This document shows positions 12,270 through 25,200 of a stretch of 64,000 nucleotides of DNA, one piece after another. Below the pieces are notes generated by a model. That model had not been told where the DNA came from. It saw nothing but the letters and a program-made list of their open reading frames with translations, and ran no database searches. The translations under genes and the position numbers were made by a program. Origin of the DNA: Lantana camara (Eukaryota > Streptophyta > Magnoliopsida > Lamiales > Verbenaceae); the NCBI GenBank assembly GCA_037501455.1, contig CM074858.1, positions 77,040,501-77,104,500 of the forward strand. The letters are read 5' to 3'. How positions within the stretch are numbered: the first letter of the stretch is position 1; each line of letters begins with the position of its first letter.

Positions 12270-13198
12270 GGTCTCTGACCCCCAGCTGGTGGATCCTGAT
12301 GATCCGGACAACCATCTACTTGGTGCTCATTACTCCCACAAATCAAACATAACCCAAACCGGCGTTTGCAATTCTCATAAGTGTGTGTAGGTAGCCCACA
12401 GTATCTACAGCCCGACTTCTGAGGTGGCGGTGGTAGAGCAGGTGCCCGTGGAGTCTTCTGAGATGGTCTTGTCAGTTTAAATTTCTTCCCAGACCCCCTC
12501 GGTCCTGGTGTTGCAGAATAAGAGATAGGCCTCTTTCCAGAACTCAAACCAACCCGAGCCTGAAGCCTGTCCAGTGCGAGGAATAGGCCTCCGTACATTA
12601 ACTGAATCCTCGACCTTCAAGGCTTTAGTAGTATCTTTGGCCCAAGTACTCGTATTAACAGCTTCCAAAGCAACCTAAATATCTGGCCTGAGTCCCTGTA
12701 CGAACTGCATCGCCTTGTGAAATCATCACTCGCTATATTGGGTGCATAGCGAGATAATCTCTCAAACTCTGCGATGTACTCAGCAACAGATCTCCCTCCT
12801 TGCTTGATTTCAGTGAACTCCCTCAACCTGCGGGTATGAGAAGCTGGTGGAATGAATTTGTTCCTGAACTCCCTGTCAAATACCTGCCAAGTAATGACCT
12901 CCCCAGCAACCTCTAATACAATCTGAGTACTCTCCCACCAGGAATAAGCCTTGCCCTGAATCAGAGTGATGGTACAGCGAGCTTTCTCCCGAGAATCACA
13001 CGGTATAAGCTGCCAGATCCTCTCTACTTCCTTGAGCCACATCTCTGCCTGGATATCGTTACCCTTATAAAATTTAGGAGGATGCTGGTTCTGAAATTCC
13101 CGGAGTATGGTAGAAATAGGGTTCTCCAGTGGTACTGGTGGCGCAAGTGGTGCTGGAGGCACATAATCTCGAAGCCTCTGATCAATCAAACCCACTAC
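12270..13198 (-). pseudogene. gag: Element A gag, 5'-truncated and frameshifted
   Basis: This encodes the nucleocapsid-forming Gag of A. The N-terminal end is lost at the insertion of D (13199); the open frame starts without an ATG. A retrotransposon Gag core is visible (FYKGNDIQAEMWLKEVERIW, then EFRNKFIPP and EYIAEFERLSRYAP), followed by two CCHC zinc knuckles (CRYCGLPTHTYENC and CLICGSNEHQVDGC, about 12415-12310). Two compensating frameshifts, near 12720 and near 12550, put the intervening stretch in another frame, and that stretch also holds a stop at 12675-12677. The frame continues into pol on the far side of solo LTR B. Confidence 0.9.
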
Positions 13199-13472
13199 TG
13201 GTAACGTCCCAACTTTTCACTATTTTAAAATGACATATGTGTTTACTAATTTGTGCGATTTTTTTGGTTATATGTGTTTTCTATATCTAAATTTCAATGT
13301 TTAATTTCTAAATATGTGATTAACTGAAATATATGTAATATTTGAATTGGAATGAATTCGATTACTTGAACCACTTGTGCATGAATAATTATGTGTTTCC
13401 TAATTGTGAGTTTAAATTATTTAATTACGTAATTAACCGTTTTGATAATTCTTATTTCAATTTTAATAAATT

Positions 13473-13512
<40 letters not shown>

Positions 13513-14226
13513 CGTTATATTTATTTTAAATATTTAAAAAAAATGGATTCTTTATTTTATTTGAATTTTGGGAATATATGAATTCTTGGTCGATTTGCAT
13601 TTACGTGACAAGTTGCGTGCCGTTACTATGTGAAATGAATCTGGAATTTGGTGGAAATCTAATATGTCGTAGATATATGTGTCATGAATGTGTACGTATG
13701 TTCCTTTCATGGTTTCGGATTCGTTTGATTGCATTTTAAATTTATTTTGTATGATTGCAACCAAACCGGGGGCTAACGAGTACTTAGCGCACCCTTGGTT
13801 CCGTATGTGATATCTTGAGCTAGGGAACTCGGAATCGAGTTCCGTGAACTCCGTTGAACTCGTAACAAAAATTTGTGTTCAATAAACTTAACCTCATATT
13901 TTTCTAAGATCATTTAAACCCTCGACATTCAACCGAAACATGCACCGTTCGTCAAAACTGTCACATTTTACTAAAAGAGCTATAACTTATTCAAACCTTG
14001 ACCAAATTAACCATGATTGGAGGCTATGGAACCCTAGTTACACCCACTATCTTCCCATACCCTTTTCCAACCGAGATACACTCAGAAAACAAGAAAAAAA
14101 TCAGTCCCAAGCTCCGCTCCAGTTCATTCCTGTCACCATGCCCAACCTTGGAGATTCAAGCTCAAATCTCTTTCATCTTTCATCCAATTCACAAGGTGAT
14201 TTAAGGGTTGTGTTATACATTTAATA
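13199..14226 (+). repeat. Element D: truncated LTR of the B/F family
   Basis: It starts TGGTAACGTCCC at 13199, inside the gag 5' region of A, and follows B through the block GGGGGCTAACGA..., TTAGCGCACCC, TTGGTTCCG (about 13770-13805) to about 14220. There it switches abruptly into the 5' LTR of A. The 3' part of D, the leader of A and part of the 5' LTR of A are missing together, so one deletion removed them. It contains a TA microsatellite (13476-13511). No coding sequence is visible. Confidence 0.82.
13476..13511. repeat. (TA)n microsatellite in D
   Basis: About 36 bp of alternating TA within truncated LTR D. Confidence 0.95.
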
Positions 14227-14367
14227 TGCATTGAAGCGGGAAGGGCCGTTCCCATAATTCTGGAACTAGAAAAATAGAGCAGAAGCAGGGGAAAGATTCA
14301 CAACAACGACAAAGCAACTACAACTAAAGTTTCAATCATGAAAGTGCAAAATTTCTGGAAAACAAGA
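14227..14367 (-). repeat. Element A 5' LTR fragment, left piece
   Basis: It matches 4043-4190 in the 3' LTR of A (ATGCATTGAAGCG..., GAAAGTGCAAAATTTCTGG). It ends in CAAGA (14363-14367), the left target-site duplication of element C. Confidence 0.9.
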
Positions 14368-17300
14368 TGTAACACCCTGAGCGAGAGGCGTTACATCCCC
14401 CGCACTAGAGTCCGACACATGTAACGAAATAGAGAATCCGTACACACATCAAACAATAGCGAACGGGAGACAAACAAACTCACTCTCTAGCTAGGCGGCC
14501 TAAACCCTCAATCAGAGTGCAAAGAAGAATAGTGGAAGCGATAAACAACACCTAATCAAAGCCCAAGATCACATACGTACATATCACAAAGTTAGGAGTT
14601 CACAAGATCAACCACAATTACACAATGCCCAACCCGGGCCAAAAATAATCCAAGTATCAAAGTATTCTTCTCCAAATTCATAATACATAATTCTGTAATT
14701 CAAAAATACTAGGAAATAAATCACTACAATGCAAATGTAGACCCGAGCTAAGACACAAGTAAGACCCAAAAGACAAACTTGCCGCCTAGCTCAACTCCAA
14801 CAAAACCTGCAACTCAAAGAAGGGAAAACAAAAGAAACAACAATGGGGGTTAGTCCTAATGACTAGTGAGGGGGCTACACACGCACCCAATAATACGTAT
14901 AGAGCAAAGCACTTAACGAAAGTCATAAAAAGATCCATGAACCGGGGATGGTTTTTGTAAGCTAAATCATTTCCCGTGATAGTAAATATATAGAAAAAGG
15001 GGGTTAAAGGCCAAAGGCCAAAACAACCAATTTTAAGTATTTAAGAATCCATTCCCGTTTCATAGATCATACAATTTCACACAACTCGGCGAGTACGAGT
15101 TAATCCTCTAACTTCTATAAACAAAGACAAATTCATAGCAAAATCATAAACCATCTTCTCCGGGTGATAGAAAGGTTGACGGCCCTAACTATCGATCAAA
15201 GTCTCACGAATCAAGGTTTAATTACTTCCTTGAACCTTCGGCGCTTACTTCCGCCGGCTCAAGAGAAACGCCCTTCCTCAACCTCCTAAGGTTAGGCGAG
15301 ACTCTCAAAAGAGAATGTTGATGGAAGAGCCCGGTGACCCCTCGGCCGTCCCGAGATACCATACCACTCTCCGGGCCCAAAACATAGTTCAAAATCATAT
15401 TTTCCAACAAAGCTTATCTTTCAAAGCCAAGTTCTCGCGTACACACTCACACGAATCAAAGGTTTTCAAATCGAAGGCAAAATATTTTATATACCTATAC
15501 AAATCATTTTCAAAGTCTTATAACAAATGGAACAAGTCCTCAAAGTACATATCATACACGTATTTAACGTATAATATACATAACTCGCATGCGGGATTCA
15601 AAGCAATTAGGGTTTTAGGTCATAGTATCTAAAAGATAAAACCTCACCTTCCGGACGTGTAGTGGTGATAAAAGGAAGTGAAACGGACGCCTAAAGATCA
15701 ACCTCGTCATCAACCGGAGGGTCAACTGGACAAAACAAACAACAAGGGATCCACTTAGACTCAATATGAACCAAATATACGCTCGGCAAATACATATGTA
15801 TGTTTATGACGCAAATGAAATGAAATGAATTCAAACTTAGGTCATATGAGAGCATACATTGCATATAAGATCATATATCACAAACGAAATCATAAAACGA
15901 GCCAAGAATTCATAACATAAAGCTTGACACATAATATAACATGTTAGACGAGCAAGGGAAAACAAACTAGGGTTGGGAAAGAGAAAAGAAAGCGAAACGA
16001 AACAAGAAAATCAAAGTTTGGGCCAAAGGGAGCCACTGACCTAAATCCACCCCAGTAGATTTTTTTTCAAAGAGAAAATCCACCCCCATGGATTTTTGGG
16101 TCAGAAACTCCCAGGAGTGTCTGCCTCAAATCCACCCCGGTGGATTTTTTTCAAAGAGAAAATCCACCCCCATGGATTTGAGGCAGAAGCTAAAAAACTT
16201 GAATTTTAGCCCCAAAAGTCACCAAAACTCAAAGCCAACCAAACCAACATCAAGTTAACACATAAAGGAGGATTAAAATAGCACAAATTCATGCAATCCA
16301 AGCCATAAAACGCAGCCACAGTGATCAAAACAAAGCTGGCAGAAAACTAGAGCAGAATGAGCAAAAGTAGCAGCAGCAAATTCACCAAGTTAGGAGTTGA
16401 ATTAAGAGCTAAAAGCTTGCAAAAACATAGAAAACATATGAAGCTATCCAAATACTACATAACCAAGTCATAAGGCACGAAATGGAATGGAAAGAACCAA
16501 CCAAAAAGCTCAAAAATCCTGCCAGCAACAAAGAAAGAAAGGAGCAGATTTTAAAATCAAGTTTTAAGCTCCAAACTCAACTCAAGTCCAAAAGGTTTCT
16601 AAAGACAAATCCTTCCTAACTCACATACCAAGTGTTATGCATCAAAAAGGAAGAGAAATAAGCTCAAATACTCAGTTTATAGCACCTAAAACAGCCACAA
16701 GCATCAATCATGTCAAAGTAGCAAAAATCCCTTCTAAGTCCCTATTCATACAACCTCCCAAGCCCTTACCAAATCTGAAGCAAAACAAGATTAAAATGGA
16801 TTAAAACATGCAAAGAAGGGTGGAGAACACAAAAATATACTTACATTTAAGAAATGATGAAGAAAGGAGATGATTTGAGCTCAAAATCAACAAAAGGGAA
16901 CAAGGGTTTTCTTCCTTCTCTTTCCTTCTTCTCTTGCTGCTGAAAAACGTGAATGAGGGGGGGTTTGGTTTCGGTTTTCAAAGGTTAAGGGGGAGAGGAG
17001 AGCTTAACTCATGGATACAAAGTCAAGGCTAAGGTTGAGTTGAGTTAAGAGGGTCCCACAAAGCTAGGTTAGGTCAAAACATGTCTTTTAGGTGCGAGAT
17101 GCTTGTTTAGGTCGAATTTCGGAGGTCTTAATGAACTTAGAAAAATATGAGGCTTGTTCCATTGAACCCAAATCGTCGAATCGAGTCCAACAGTGGTGAC
17201 GGAATTCAAATCCGAATTCCCGAGCTCAAGATATGCCTCCCGGAACCCAAAGCGCGCTAAAAGCATTTAAAGCCCTATAAGTTCCGTCTCCAAAAACGAA

Positions 17301-17594
17301 TCAAAAAGATAAACCAAACAAGTCCCGACACATAAAACGAGCACATAAAAACGTTCATAACTCATGTAGTTCACACATAACAAAAATTCACAAAAATCGG
17401 AATTAAAATCAGAGGCAAAACGAACAAGATACAAAGCATAGAAGGTTAAACGTTTAAATAAATCAATTCCTTAAAACAAATAATTAGCAATTAAGCACTT
17501 AAACAATTAATAAATATCAAATAATCACATAATTAAATAATTAAATTACGCACATAATCGAATACCTGAAAGTCTGAATGATCGGGATGTTACA
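14368..17594 (-). repeat. Element C 3' LTR
   Basis: A 3,227-bp LTR. On the minus strand it starts TGTAACATCCCGATC at 17594 and ends at 14368. It contains the U5-like block (14390-14500), a direct repeat with AATCCACC/GGTGGATT palindromes (16043-16180), and the GAACCCAAAGCGCGC / CCCGAGCTCAAGATATG block common to these LTRs. Short open frames inside, such as those at 15315-15632 and 17069-17266, are not conserved as coding. Confidence 0.96.
16043..16180. repeat. Palindrome-bearing direct repeat in the 3' LTR of C
   Basis: Two units of AAATCCACCCC.GTGGATTT followed by TTTTTCAAAGAGAAAATCCACCCCC and ATGGATTT. The second unit contains a perfect AATCCACCCCGGTGGATT-type dyad; the first has changed to CCCAGTAGATT. 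Confidence 0.85.
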
Positions 17595-17630
17595 AACCTC
17601 CCTCCTTCAAAAGGACCTGTCCTCAGGTCC
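17595..17630 (-). promoter_or_regulatory. Element C polypurine tract with upstream hairpin
   Basis: On the minus strand GAAGGAGGGAGGTT (17608-17595) abuts the 3' LTR as the plus-strand primer. Upstream is a perfect 7-bp hairpin, GGACCTG/CAGGTCC with loop AGGA (17613-17630). The TGA stop codon of gag-pol (17623-17625) lies in its 5' arm and loop. Confidence 0.88.
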
Positions 17631-17640
17631 GAAGCGAGGT

Positions 17641-18933
17641 CTTGAAAAGCTCCGGATACAACTGTTTCATTTTCTCCTCGGTCTCCCAAGTGGCTTCTTC
17701 GGATCTCTTATCACGCCACAAGACTTTTACCAAGGGGATTTGTCGGTTTCTTAACTCTTGCATCTTCCGGTCCAACACTTTAACCGGGTGCCTCTTAATT
17801 GCCAAATCCGGCTCCAATTGTACCTCTTCAACTGGAAGTATAGAAGACTCATCGGGATAATATCTCCGAAGTTGTGAGACATGGAAAACATTGTGTATCG
17901 CGGTTAAACTCGGTGGTAGATCAAGCCGATATGCTACTTCCCCAACTCGTTCAAGAATCTCAAAGGGGCCTAAGTAGTGCGGATTAAGCTTTCCGCCTTT
18001 ACCAATCCGAGCAAACCCTTTTCTAGGAGATGCTTTTAGAAAAACCTTGTCTCCCACTTCAAACTCCAAGGGTCGTATTCTCTTATCCGAGTAACTCTTC
18101 TGCCGATCCTGAGCCGCCTTTAACCTTTGTCGAATCACCTTTACCTTCTCAATGGTATCCTGAATTTCCTTTGGTTTCTTAGCTCTATCGAGCTTACCAT
18201 CCTTAGTCCATCTCCATTCATCAATATCCCAAAATAGAGGTGACCGACACTTCCTTCCATACAATGCCTCGTACGGAGCCATACCAATCGATGCTTGAAA
18301 ACTATTGTTGTAGGCGAACTCAACCAAATCCAAGTTCTCATCCCATGAGTCTTGATAATCTAAGGCACAAGCAAGAAGCATGTCCTCAAGATACTTTATT
18401 AACCTCTCGGATTGTCCATCCGTTTGTGGGTGAGATGCGGTACTAAAAAGAAGCTTCGTACCCAAACACTTCTGCAACTCTTGCCAAAAGCTCGCGGTAA
18501 ACCGTGGATCTCTATCGGAAACAATACTAACCGGGGTACCATGCAACCTTACAATCTCCTTTCGGTACAATCTTGCCAACTTAGGCACTTTATCGGACAT
18601 CCGGACCTTAAGAAAGTGTGCAGACTTGGAGAACCGATCAATAACAACCCAAATTCCATCAAAACCTCCTTTGGTCCTTGGCAAGCCGGACACGAAGTCC
18701 ATTGTCACTTGCTCCCACTTCCATTCGGGAATTGGAAGTGGTTGGAGAGTTCCTCCCGGTTTCTGGTGTTCTGCTTTCACCACTTGGCATGTTTGACATC
18801 TTCTAACGTAGTTAGCAATGTCTCTCTTCATGCCGTTCCACCAATACAACGTCCTTAGATCCTTGTACATCTTGGTGGTACCGGGGTGTACCGTATAAGC
18901 TGACTTGTGTGCTTCATCAAGTACCAACTGCTT
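17641..18933 (-). other. Integrase and chromodomain-like tail of C
   Basis: The zinc-binding HHCC end (HKSAYTVH ... CQTC), then the DDE core ([27 protein letters not shown]), then [17 protein letters not shown] and [14 protein letters not shown]. The end has PVKVLDRK ... LVKVLWRD ... EEATWE, the pattern of plant chromovirus chromodomains that direct integration to heterochromatin. Confidence 0.9.
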
Positions 18934-19185
18934 AAATTCTTTTGGAACACACACCCGAGCTTTAAATCGAAATAATCCCGAATCATCAAATCCAAACTTG
19001 GTTCCCGGATCAATCCTTGCCTTAGCTATCAATCTCTGAATTTCTGGATCATTAGATTGAGCTTCTATCAATCTTTGCTTCAAATCCGGTTGAATCGAAA
19101 TATTAGCCAAACGAGCTTCCAAAACCAAGATCACCGAACTCTGACTACTAGAACCTGCTTCCAAACTCGAAACACTAGCTTCTCT

Positions 19186-20403
19186 GCTCAAAGCATCCAC
19201 GACCACATTAACTTTACCCGGATGGAAATGAATCTTGTAATCATAGTCCTTAAGCAACTCCATCCAACGCCTTTGTCTTACGTTCAAATCCTTCTGAGTG
19301 AACAAATACTTAAGGCTTTGGTGGTCGGTGAACACCTCAAAAGTAACTCCATAGAGGTAATGACGCCATTTCATCAAAGCAAAGACAACCGCAGCAAGCT
19401 CCAAATCGTGAGTGGGATAGTTCTTCTCGTGATCTTTTAACTTTCTAGAGGCATAGGCTATAACTTTGGCATTCTGCATAAGCACACAACCGAGACGTTC
19501 CTTCGATGCATCGGTGTAAACAGAGTAGCCTTCTGAACCCTCGGGTAGGGTTATAACCGGTGCTGTAGTCAACCTTTCCTTAAGAGTTTGGAAACTCTTC
19601 TCACACGCCTCATCCCACTCGTATTTAACCTCTTTCTTTGTTAACCGGGTTAACGGGGAGGCAATCTTCGAGGAATCCTTCACAAAGTGCCTATAATACC
19701 CCGCTAATCCGAGAAAACTTCTCACTTCTGAGGCATTTCTCGGTTGTTTCCAAAGCATGACGGTTTCTATCTTCGCCGGATCCACTTCTACTCCTTTACC
19801 CGAAATGAAGTGTCCCAAAAAGGAAACTCGATCTATCCAGAACTCACACTTACTGAACTTGGAAAACAATCGGTGCTCTCGAAGGGTAGATAAGACAATC
19901 CTCAAATGCCGCGCGTGCTCTTCCACGGACCTCGAATACACCAGAATATCATCTATAAAGATGACCACGAATTTATCGAGGTAAGGCCGGAATATTTGGT
20001 GCATCATATCCATAAACGCGGCTGGGGCATTAGTAAGGCCAAAAGGTATCACCACGAACTCGAAATGCCCATACCGAGAGTTGAAACCCATCTTCGGTAT
20101 ATCTTCTTCCCGGATACGCAATTGATAATACCCTTACCTCAAGTCCAACTTGGAATAAACACTCGAACCCTGAAGGAGATCAAACAACTCTTCAATGTGA
20201 GGGAGTGGGTATTTATTTTTAACCGTTAACCGGTTCAGCTCACGGTAGTCAATACACATCCGCATTGTCCTATCCTTCTTCTTTACAAACAGGACAGGAG
20301 CACCCCATGGAGAAGTACTCGGACTAATGTAACCACATTCTAAGAGCTCATCCAATTGCGTCTTCAGCTCCTTCAACTCTGCTGGAGCCATCCTATAGGG
20401 TGA
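19186..20403 (-). other. Reverse transcriptase and RNase H domains of C
   Basis: [18 protein letters not shown] then the premature stop, [11 protein letters not shown], and the catalytic [11 protein letters not shown]. RNase [37 protein letters not shown] and NVVVDALSR give the usual acidic residues. The stop at 20134-20136 falls between the two halves of the RT palm. Confidence 0.93.
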
Positions 20404-20730
20404 TTTCGCATAAGGTGCAGCTCCGGGATAGAGATCAATCACAAATTCGACTTCCCGATACGGAGGTAGAGATCCCAAGCTCTCCGGAAACACCTCGGAG
20501 AATTCCTTAAGAATCTCTGTCTCCTCGAGCTTGGCCTGATCTTTCGGTCTATTCAAAAGATAAGCCACGTAGCCCATTGCACCGTCCCGGAACAATTTCC
20601 TTGCTTCCACAAACGAAATAAATGGGCTAGTCTTCAACCTCTCGCCCAAAAAGACCGTAGAACGCAAAGTTATCTTATTAGCAAAACAATCCATCTTCGC
20701 TCGGTGTCGGAACAGCCAGTCCATCCCCAA

Positions 20731-21048
20731 AATTACACCATACCTCTTCATAGGCATCTCAATCAAATTCGTCGAATACTCTTGATCTTCAACCACAACC
20801 GGGCACCCACGGAAGACACGGTTCATCAACAGATTTCCTCCGAGTGGGGTACTTATCACAAAAGAGGTATCACAACAAGCAGCAGGCAAAGAGAGTAAAG
20901 GCACAAACCGAGAAGCAATAAATGAATGCGTTGCTCCCGGATCAAACAATGCATGTAATGGAATGCCATGAATGCTTATAGTACCTTCCACCACGGCATT
21001 CGCATCGATCTCGGCATCCTCTTCTTCACCTTCAAGTGCATAGGCCCT
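20731..21048 (-). other. Aspartic protease domain of C
   Basis: Residues about 345-450. The active-site motif is [10 protein letters not shown] (D380), a variant of DSGATHSF, and ILGMDWL follows about 70 residues later. It would cleave the polyprotein. Confidence 0.9.
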
Positions 21049-21060
21049 CGCTTGGATAGG

Positions 21061-22080
21061 AGCCCTCGGAGGAATAGCATTAAGAGGCCTCAGATCTTTC
21101 TTCTTAAGACACGCGTTGACCATGTGACCGGGCTCACCACATCCGTAACATCTTCCTAATTTCTTCCGACACGTCTCCTCGGTATGATTAGGACCTTTGC
21201 AATAGGAGCACTCAAGTGGCTTCGGTAGAGCGGGTACCATAGCTTGTCCTTGAGGTCGGGGTTTCTTGTTGAGATTGTTAGGACCTTTGGGCTTGGAAAC
21301 TGGAGACCCACTTTGAACGGAGGACCTCTTACCCAAATAAGAGCTTGAACCCGAACCTTGCCCCGAAGGAAACACCGGGGGCCTAAGCCTCAATTTCTGA
21401 GCTTCCACCTTCAAAGCCTTCCGGGTAGCTTTCTCCCAAGTATCAACGGAGACCGCTTCCAAAGCTTCTTGAATTTCCTTTTTCAAACCGTGAATAAAAC
21501 TCCGGGCCTTCAAAGAATTCACCTCGGTGATATGGGTAGCATAGGGAGCCAACCTCTCAAACTCAATGATATACTCTTCCACCGTCCTATTCCCTTGCTT
21601 CAAGTCAGAAAATTGTTGGAGTCTCCTTTCCCGTGCACTCAGTGGGATGTACTTGCTATGGAATTCTCGAACAAAGTTTTCCCAATTGAATTCCTCGCCC
21701 ATTCTTTCCAATCTTGCCCTCGTAGCCTTCAACCATCTTGAAGCTTGACCTTGGATGAAACGACCGGTACGTATTGCTTTCTCTTGAGAAGGGGCCGGAC
21801 AAATCTCCCATATTCCAATAATCTCGGATAGCCATTCCTCTGCTTGAATGTCATCTCCCCCAAACCATTTAGGAGGATTGTTGTTTCTGAATTCACGATA
21901 TACCGGTGTAACATGTCCTTCTGGAGCTCCTCCAAAATTATTCTGAAACTGTTGATTCTGTTGGAGATGATTCAGAAGAGCTTGAACTACATTCTCAGCA
22001 TTCGGTGGTGGTGGTGCTTGCGGAGGAGGTTGATTCAGATCCGATGTTTGTTCTCTATCCATTCTCCTTCGTGGAGGCAT
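21061..22080 (-). other. gag: Gag domain of C (capsid and nucleocapsid)
   Basis: It starts [10 protein letters not shown] with a proline- and glutamine-rich N-terminus, then the retrotransposon Gag core (residues 60-215), a basic glycine/serine-rich linker and two CX2CX4HX4C zinc knuckles (291-304, 311-324) that bind template RNA during particle assembly. Confidence 0.93.
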
Positions 22081-22269
22081 TCCTGAAAATCACAATTCAA
22101 GAATATATCGATGCATGGTGTTCAGTACACGTATATGTGAACTAATAATACAAATTTAAACAAATAATTCACATAAGTATGCAAGTGAATGCAAAGAATC
22201 ATATTGTCCTAAGCCGAATAACCTAGACAGACTCGACACGACTCAAGAGCTCCGGTTTTGCAACCGAGA

Positions 22270-22281
22270 GCGCTGATACCA
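22270..22281 (-). promoter_or_regulatory. Element C primer-binding site (tRNA-Met)
   Basis: On the minus strand TGGTATCAGCGC begins 8 bases after the 5' LTR end (22290), with one difference from the TGGTATCAGAGC consensus for initiator tRNA-Met. The rest of the ~210-bp leader to the ATG at 22080 shows nothing else recognisable. Confidence 0.88.
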
Positions 22282-22289
22282 CCTCAGGA

Positions 22290-25200
22290 TGTAACACCCC
22301 GAGCGAGAGGCGCTACATCCCCCGCACTAGAGTCCGACACGTGTAACGAAATAGAGAATCCGTACACGCATCAAGCAATAGCGAACGGGAGACAAACAAA
22401 CTCACTCTCTAGCTAGGCGGCCTAAACCCTCAATCAGAGTGCAAAGAAGAATAGTGGAAGCGATAAACAACACCTAATCAAAGCCCAAGATCACATACAT
22501 ACATATCACAAAGTTAGGAGTTCACAAGATCAACCACAATTACACAATGCCCAACCCGGGCCAAAAATAATCCAAATATCAAAGTATTCTTCTCCAAATT
22601 CATAATATATAATTCTGTAATTCAAAAATACTAGGAAATAAATCACTACAATGCAAATGTAGACCCGAGCTAAGACACAAGTAAGACCCAAAAGACAAAC
22701 TTGCCGCCTAGCTCAACTCCAACGAAACCTGCAACTCAAAGAAGGGAAAAGAAAAGAAACAACAACGGGGGTTAGTCCTAATGACTAGTGAGGGGGCTAC
22801 ACACGCACCCAATAATACGTATAGAGCAAAGCACTTAACGAAAGTCATAAAAAGATCCATGAACCGGGGATGGTTTTTGCAAGCTAAATCATTTCCCGTG
22901 ATAATAAATATATAGAAAAAGGGGGTTAAAGGCCAAAGGCCAAAACAACCAATTTTAAGTATTTAAGAATCCCTTCCCGTTTCATAGATCATACAATTTC
23001 ACACAACTCGGCGAGTACGAGTTAATCCTCCAACTTCCATAAATAAAGACAAATTCATAGCAAAATCATAAACCATCTTCTCCGGGTGATAGAAGGGTTG
23101 ACGGCCCTAACTATCGATCAAAGTCTCACGAATCAAGGTTTAATTACTTCCTTGAACCTTTAGCGCTTACTTCCACCGGCTCAAGAGAAACACCCTTCCT
23201 CAACCTCCTAAGGTTAGGCGAGACTCTCAAAAGAGAATGTTGATGGAAGAGCCCGGCGACCCCTCGGCCGTCCCGAGATACCATACCACTCTCCGGGCCC
23301 AAAACATAGTTCAAAATCATATTTTCCAACAAAGCTTATCTTTCAAAGCCAAATTCTCGCGTACACACTCACACGAATCAAAGGTTTTCAAATCGAAGGC
23401 AAAATATTTTATATACCTATACCAATCATTTTCAAAGTCTTATAATAAATGGAACAAGTCCTCAAAGTACATATCATACACGTATTAAACCTGTAATATA
23501 CATAACTCGCATGCGGGATTCAAAGCAATTAGGGTTTTAGGTCATAATATCTAAAAGAACAAAACCTCACCTTCCGGACGTGTAGTGGTGACAAAAGGAA
23601 GTGAAACGGACGCCTAAAGATCAACCTCGTTGTCAACCGGAGGGTCAACTGGACAAAACAAACAACAAGGGATCCACTTAGACTCAATATGAACCAAATA
23701 TACGCTCGGCAAATGCATATGTATGTTTATGATGCAAATGAAATGAAATGAATTCAAACTTAGGTCATATGAGAATATACATTGCATATAAGATCATATA
23801 TCACAAACGAAATTATAAAACGAGCCAAGAATTCATAACATAAAGCTTGACACATAATATAACATGTTAGACGAGCAAGGGAAAACAAACTAGGGTTGGG
23901 AAAGAGAAAAGAAAGCGAAACGAAACAAGAAAAACAAAGTTTGGGCCAAAGGGAGCCACTGACCTAAATCCACCTCGGTGGATTTTTTTTCAACGAGAAA
24001 ATCCACCCCTATGGATTTTTGGGTCAGAAACTCCCAGGAGTGTCTGCCTAAAATCCACCCCGGTGGATTTTTTTCAAAGAGAAAATCCACCCCCATGGAT
24101 TTGAGGCAGAAGCTAAAAAACTTGAATTTCAGCCCCAAAAGTCACCAAAACTCAAAGCCAACCAAACCAACATCAAGTTAACACATAAAGGAGGATTAAA
24201 ATAGCACAAATTCATGCAATCCAAGCCATAAAACGTAGCCACAATGATCAAAACAAAGCTGGGAGAAAACTGGAGCAGAATGAGCAAAAGTAGCAGCAGC
24301 AAATACACCAAGTTAGGAGTTGAATTAAGAGCTAAAAGCTTACAAAAACATAGAAAACATATCAAGCTATCCAAATACTACATAACCAACTCATAAGGCA
24401 CGAAATGGAATGGAAAGAACCAACCAAAAAGCTCAAAAATCCTGACAGCAACAAAGAAAGAAAGGAGCAGATTTTAAAATCAAGTTTTAAGCTCCAAACT
24501 CAACTCAAATCCAAAAGGTTTCTAAAGACAAATCCTTCCTAACTCACATACCAAGTGTTATGCATCAAAAAGGAAGAGAAATAAGCTCAAATACTCAGTT
24601 TATAGCACCTAAAACAGCCACAAACATCAATCATGTCAAAAGAGCAAAAATCCCTTCTAAGTCCCTATTCATACAACCTCCCAAGCCCTTACCAAATCTG
24701 AAGCAAAACAAGATTAAAATGGATTAAAACATGAAAAGAAGGGTGGAGAACACAAAAATATACTTACCTTTAAGAAATGATGAAGAAAGGAGATGATTTG
24801 AGCTCAAAATCAACAAAAGGGAACAAGGGTTTTCTTCCTTCTCTTTCCTTCTTCTCTTGCTGCTGAAAAACATGAATGAGGGGGGTTTTGGTTTCGGTTT
24901 TCAAAGTTTAAGGGGGAGAGGAGAGCTTAACTCATGGATACAAAGTCAAGGTTAAGGTTGAGTTGAGTTAAGAAGGTCCCACAAAGCTAGGTTAGGTCAA
25001 AACATGTCTTTTAGGTGCTAGATGCTTGTTTCGGTCGAATTTCAGAGGTCTTAATGAACTTAGAAAAATATAAGGCTTGTTCCATTGAACCCGAATCGTC
25101 GAAACGAGTCCAACAGAGGTCACGGAATTCAAATCCGAATTCCCGAGCTCAAGATATGCCGCCCTGAACCCAAAGCACTCTAAAAGCGTTTAAAGCCCTA

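Larger units (their letters stand above)
17623..22080 (-). pseudogene. gag-pol: Element C gag-pol polyprotein with a single nonsense codon
   Basis: One frame of 1,485 codons runs from ATG at 22080 to TGA at 17623. Domains by residue: Gag core about 60-215; CCHC zinc knuckles C291-C304 and C311-C324; protease motif DPGATHSF with D380; RT about 560-735 with FIDD (D710, D711); RNase H with D857, E894, D919, D962; integrase H1058, H1065, C1095, C1098 and the D1128, D1189, E1225 triad with 35 residues between the last two; LGPFEI module about 1370; chromodomain-like tail about 1430-1480. Gag and Pol are fused without a frameshift. The only break is TAA at codon 649 (20134-20136), in the RT motif where A has Gln. 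All visible catalytic residues are kept. Protein production would need stop read-through, so I call it a recent pseudogene. Confidence 0.95.

Noticed and set aside
15315..15632. 105-codon open frame, with a homologous shorter one at 23237-23488
   Set aside because: Present in both LTRs of C only because the LTRs are copies. The second is truncated, and no domain is seen.
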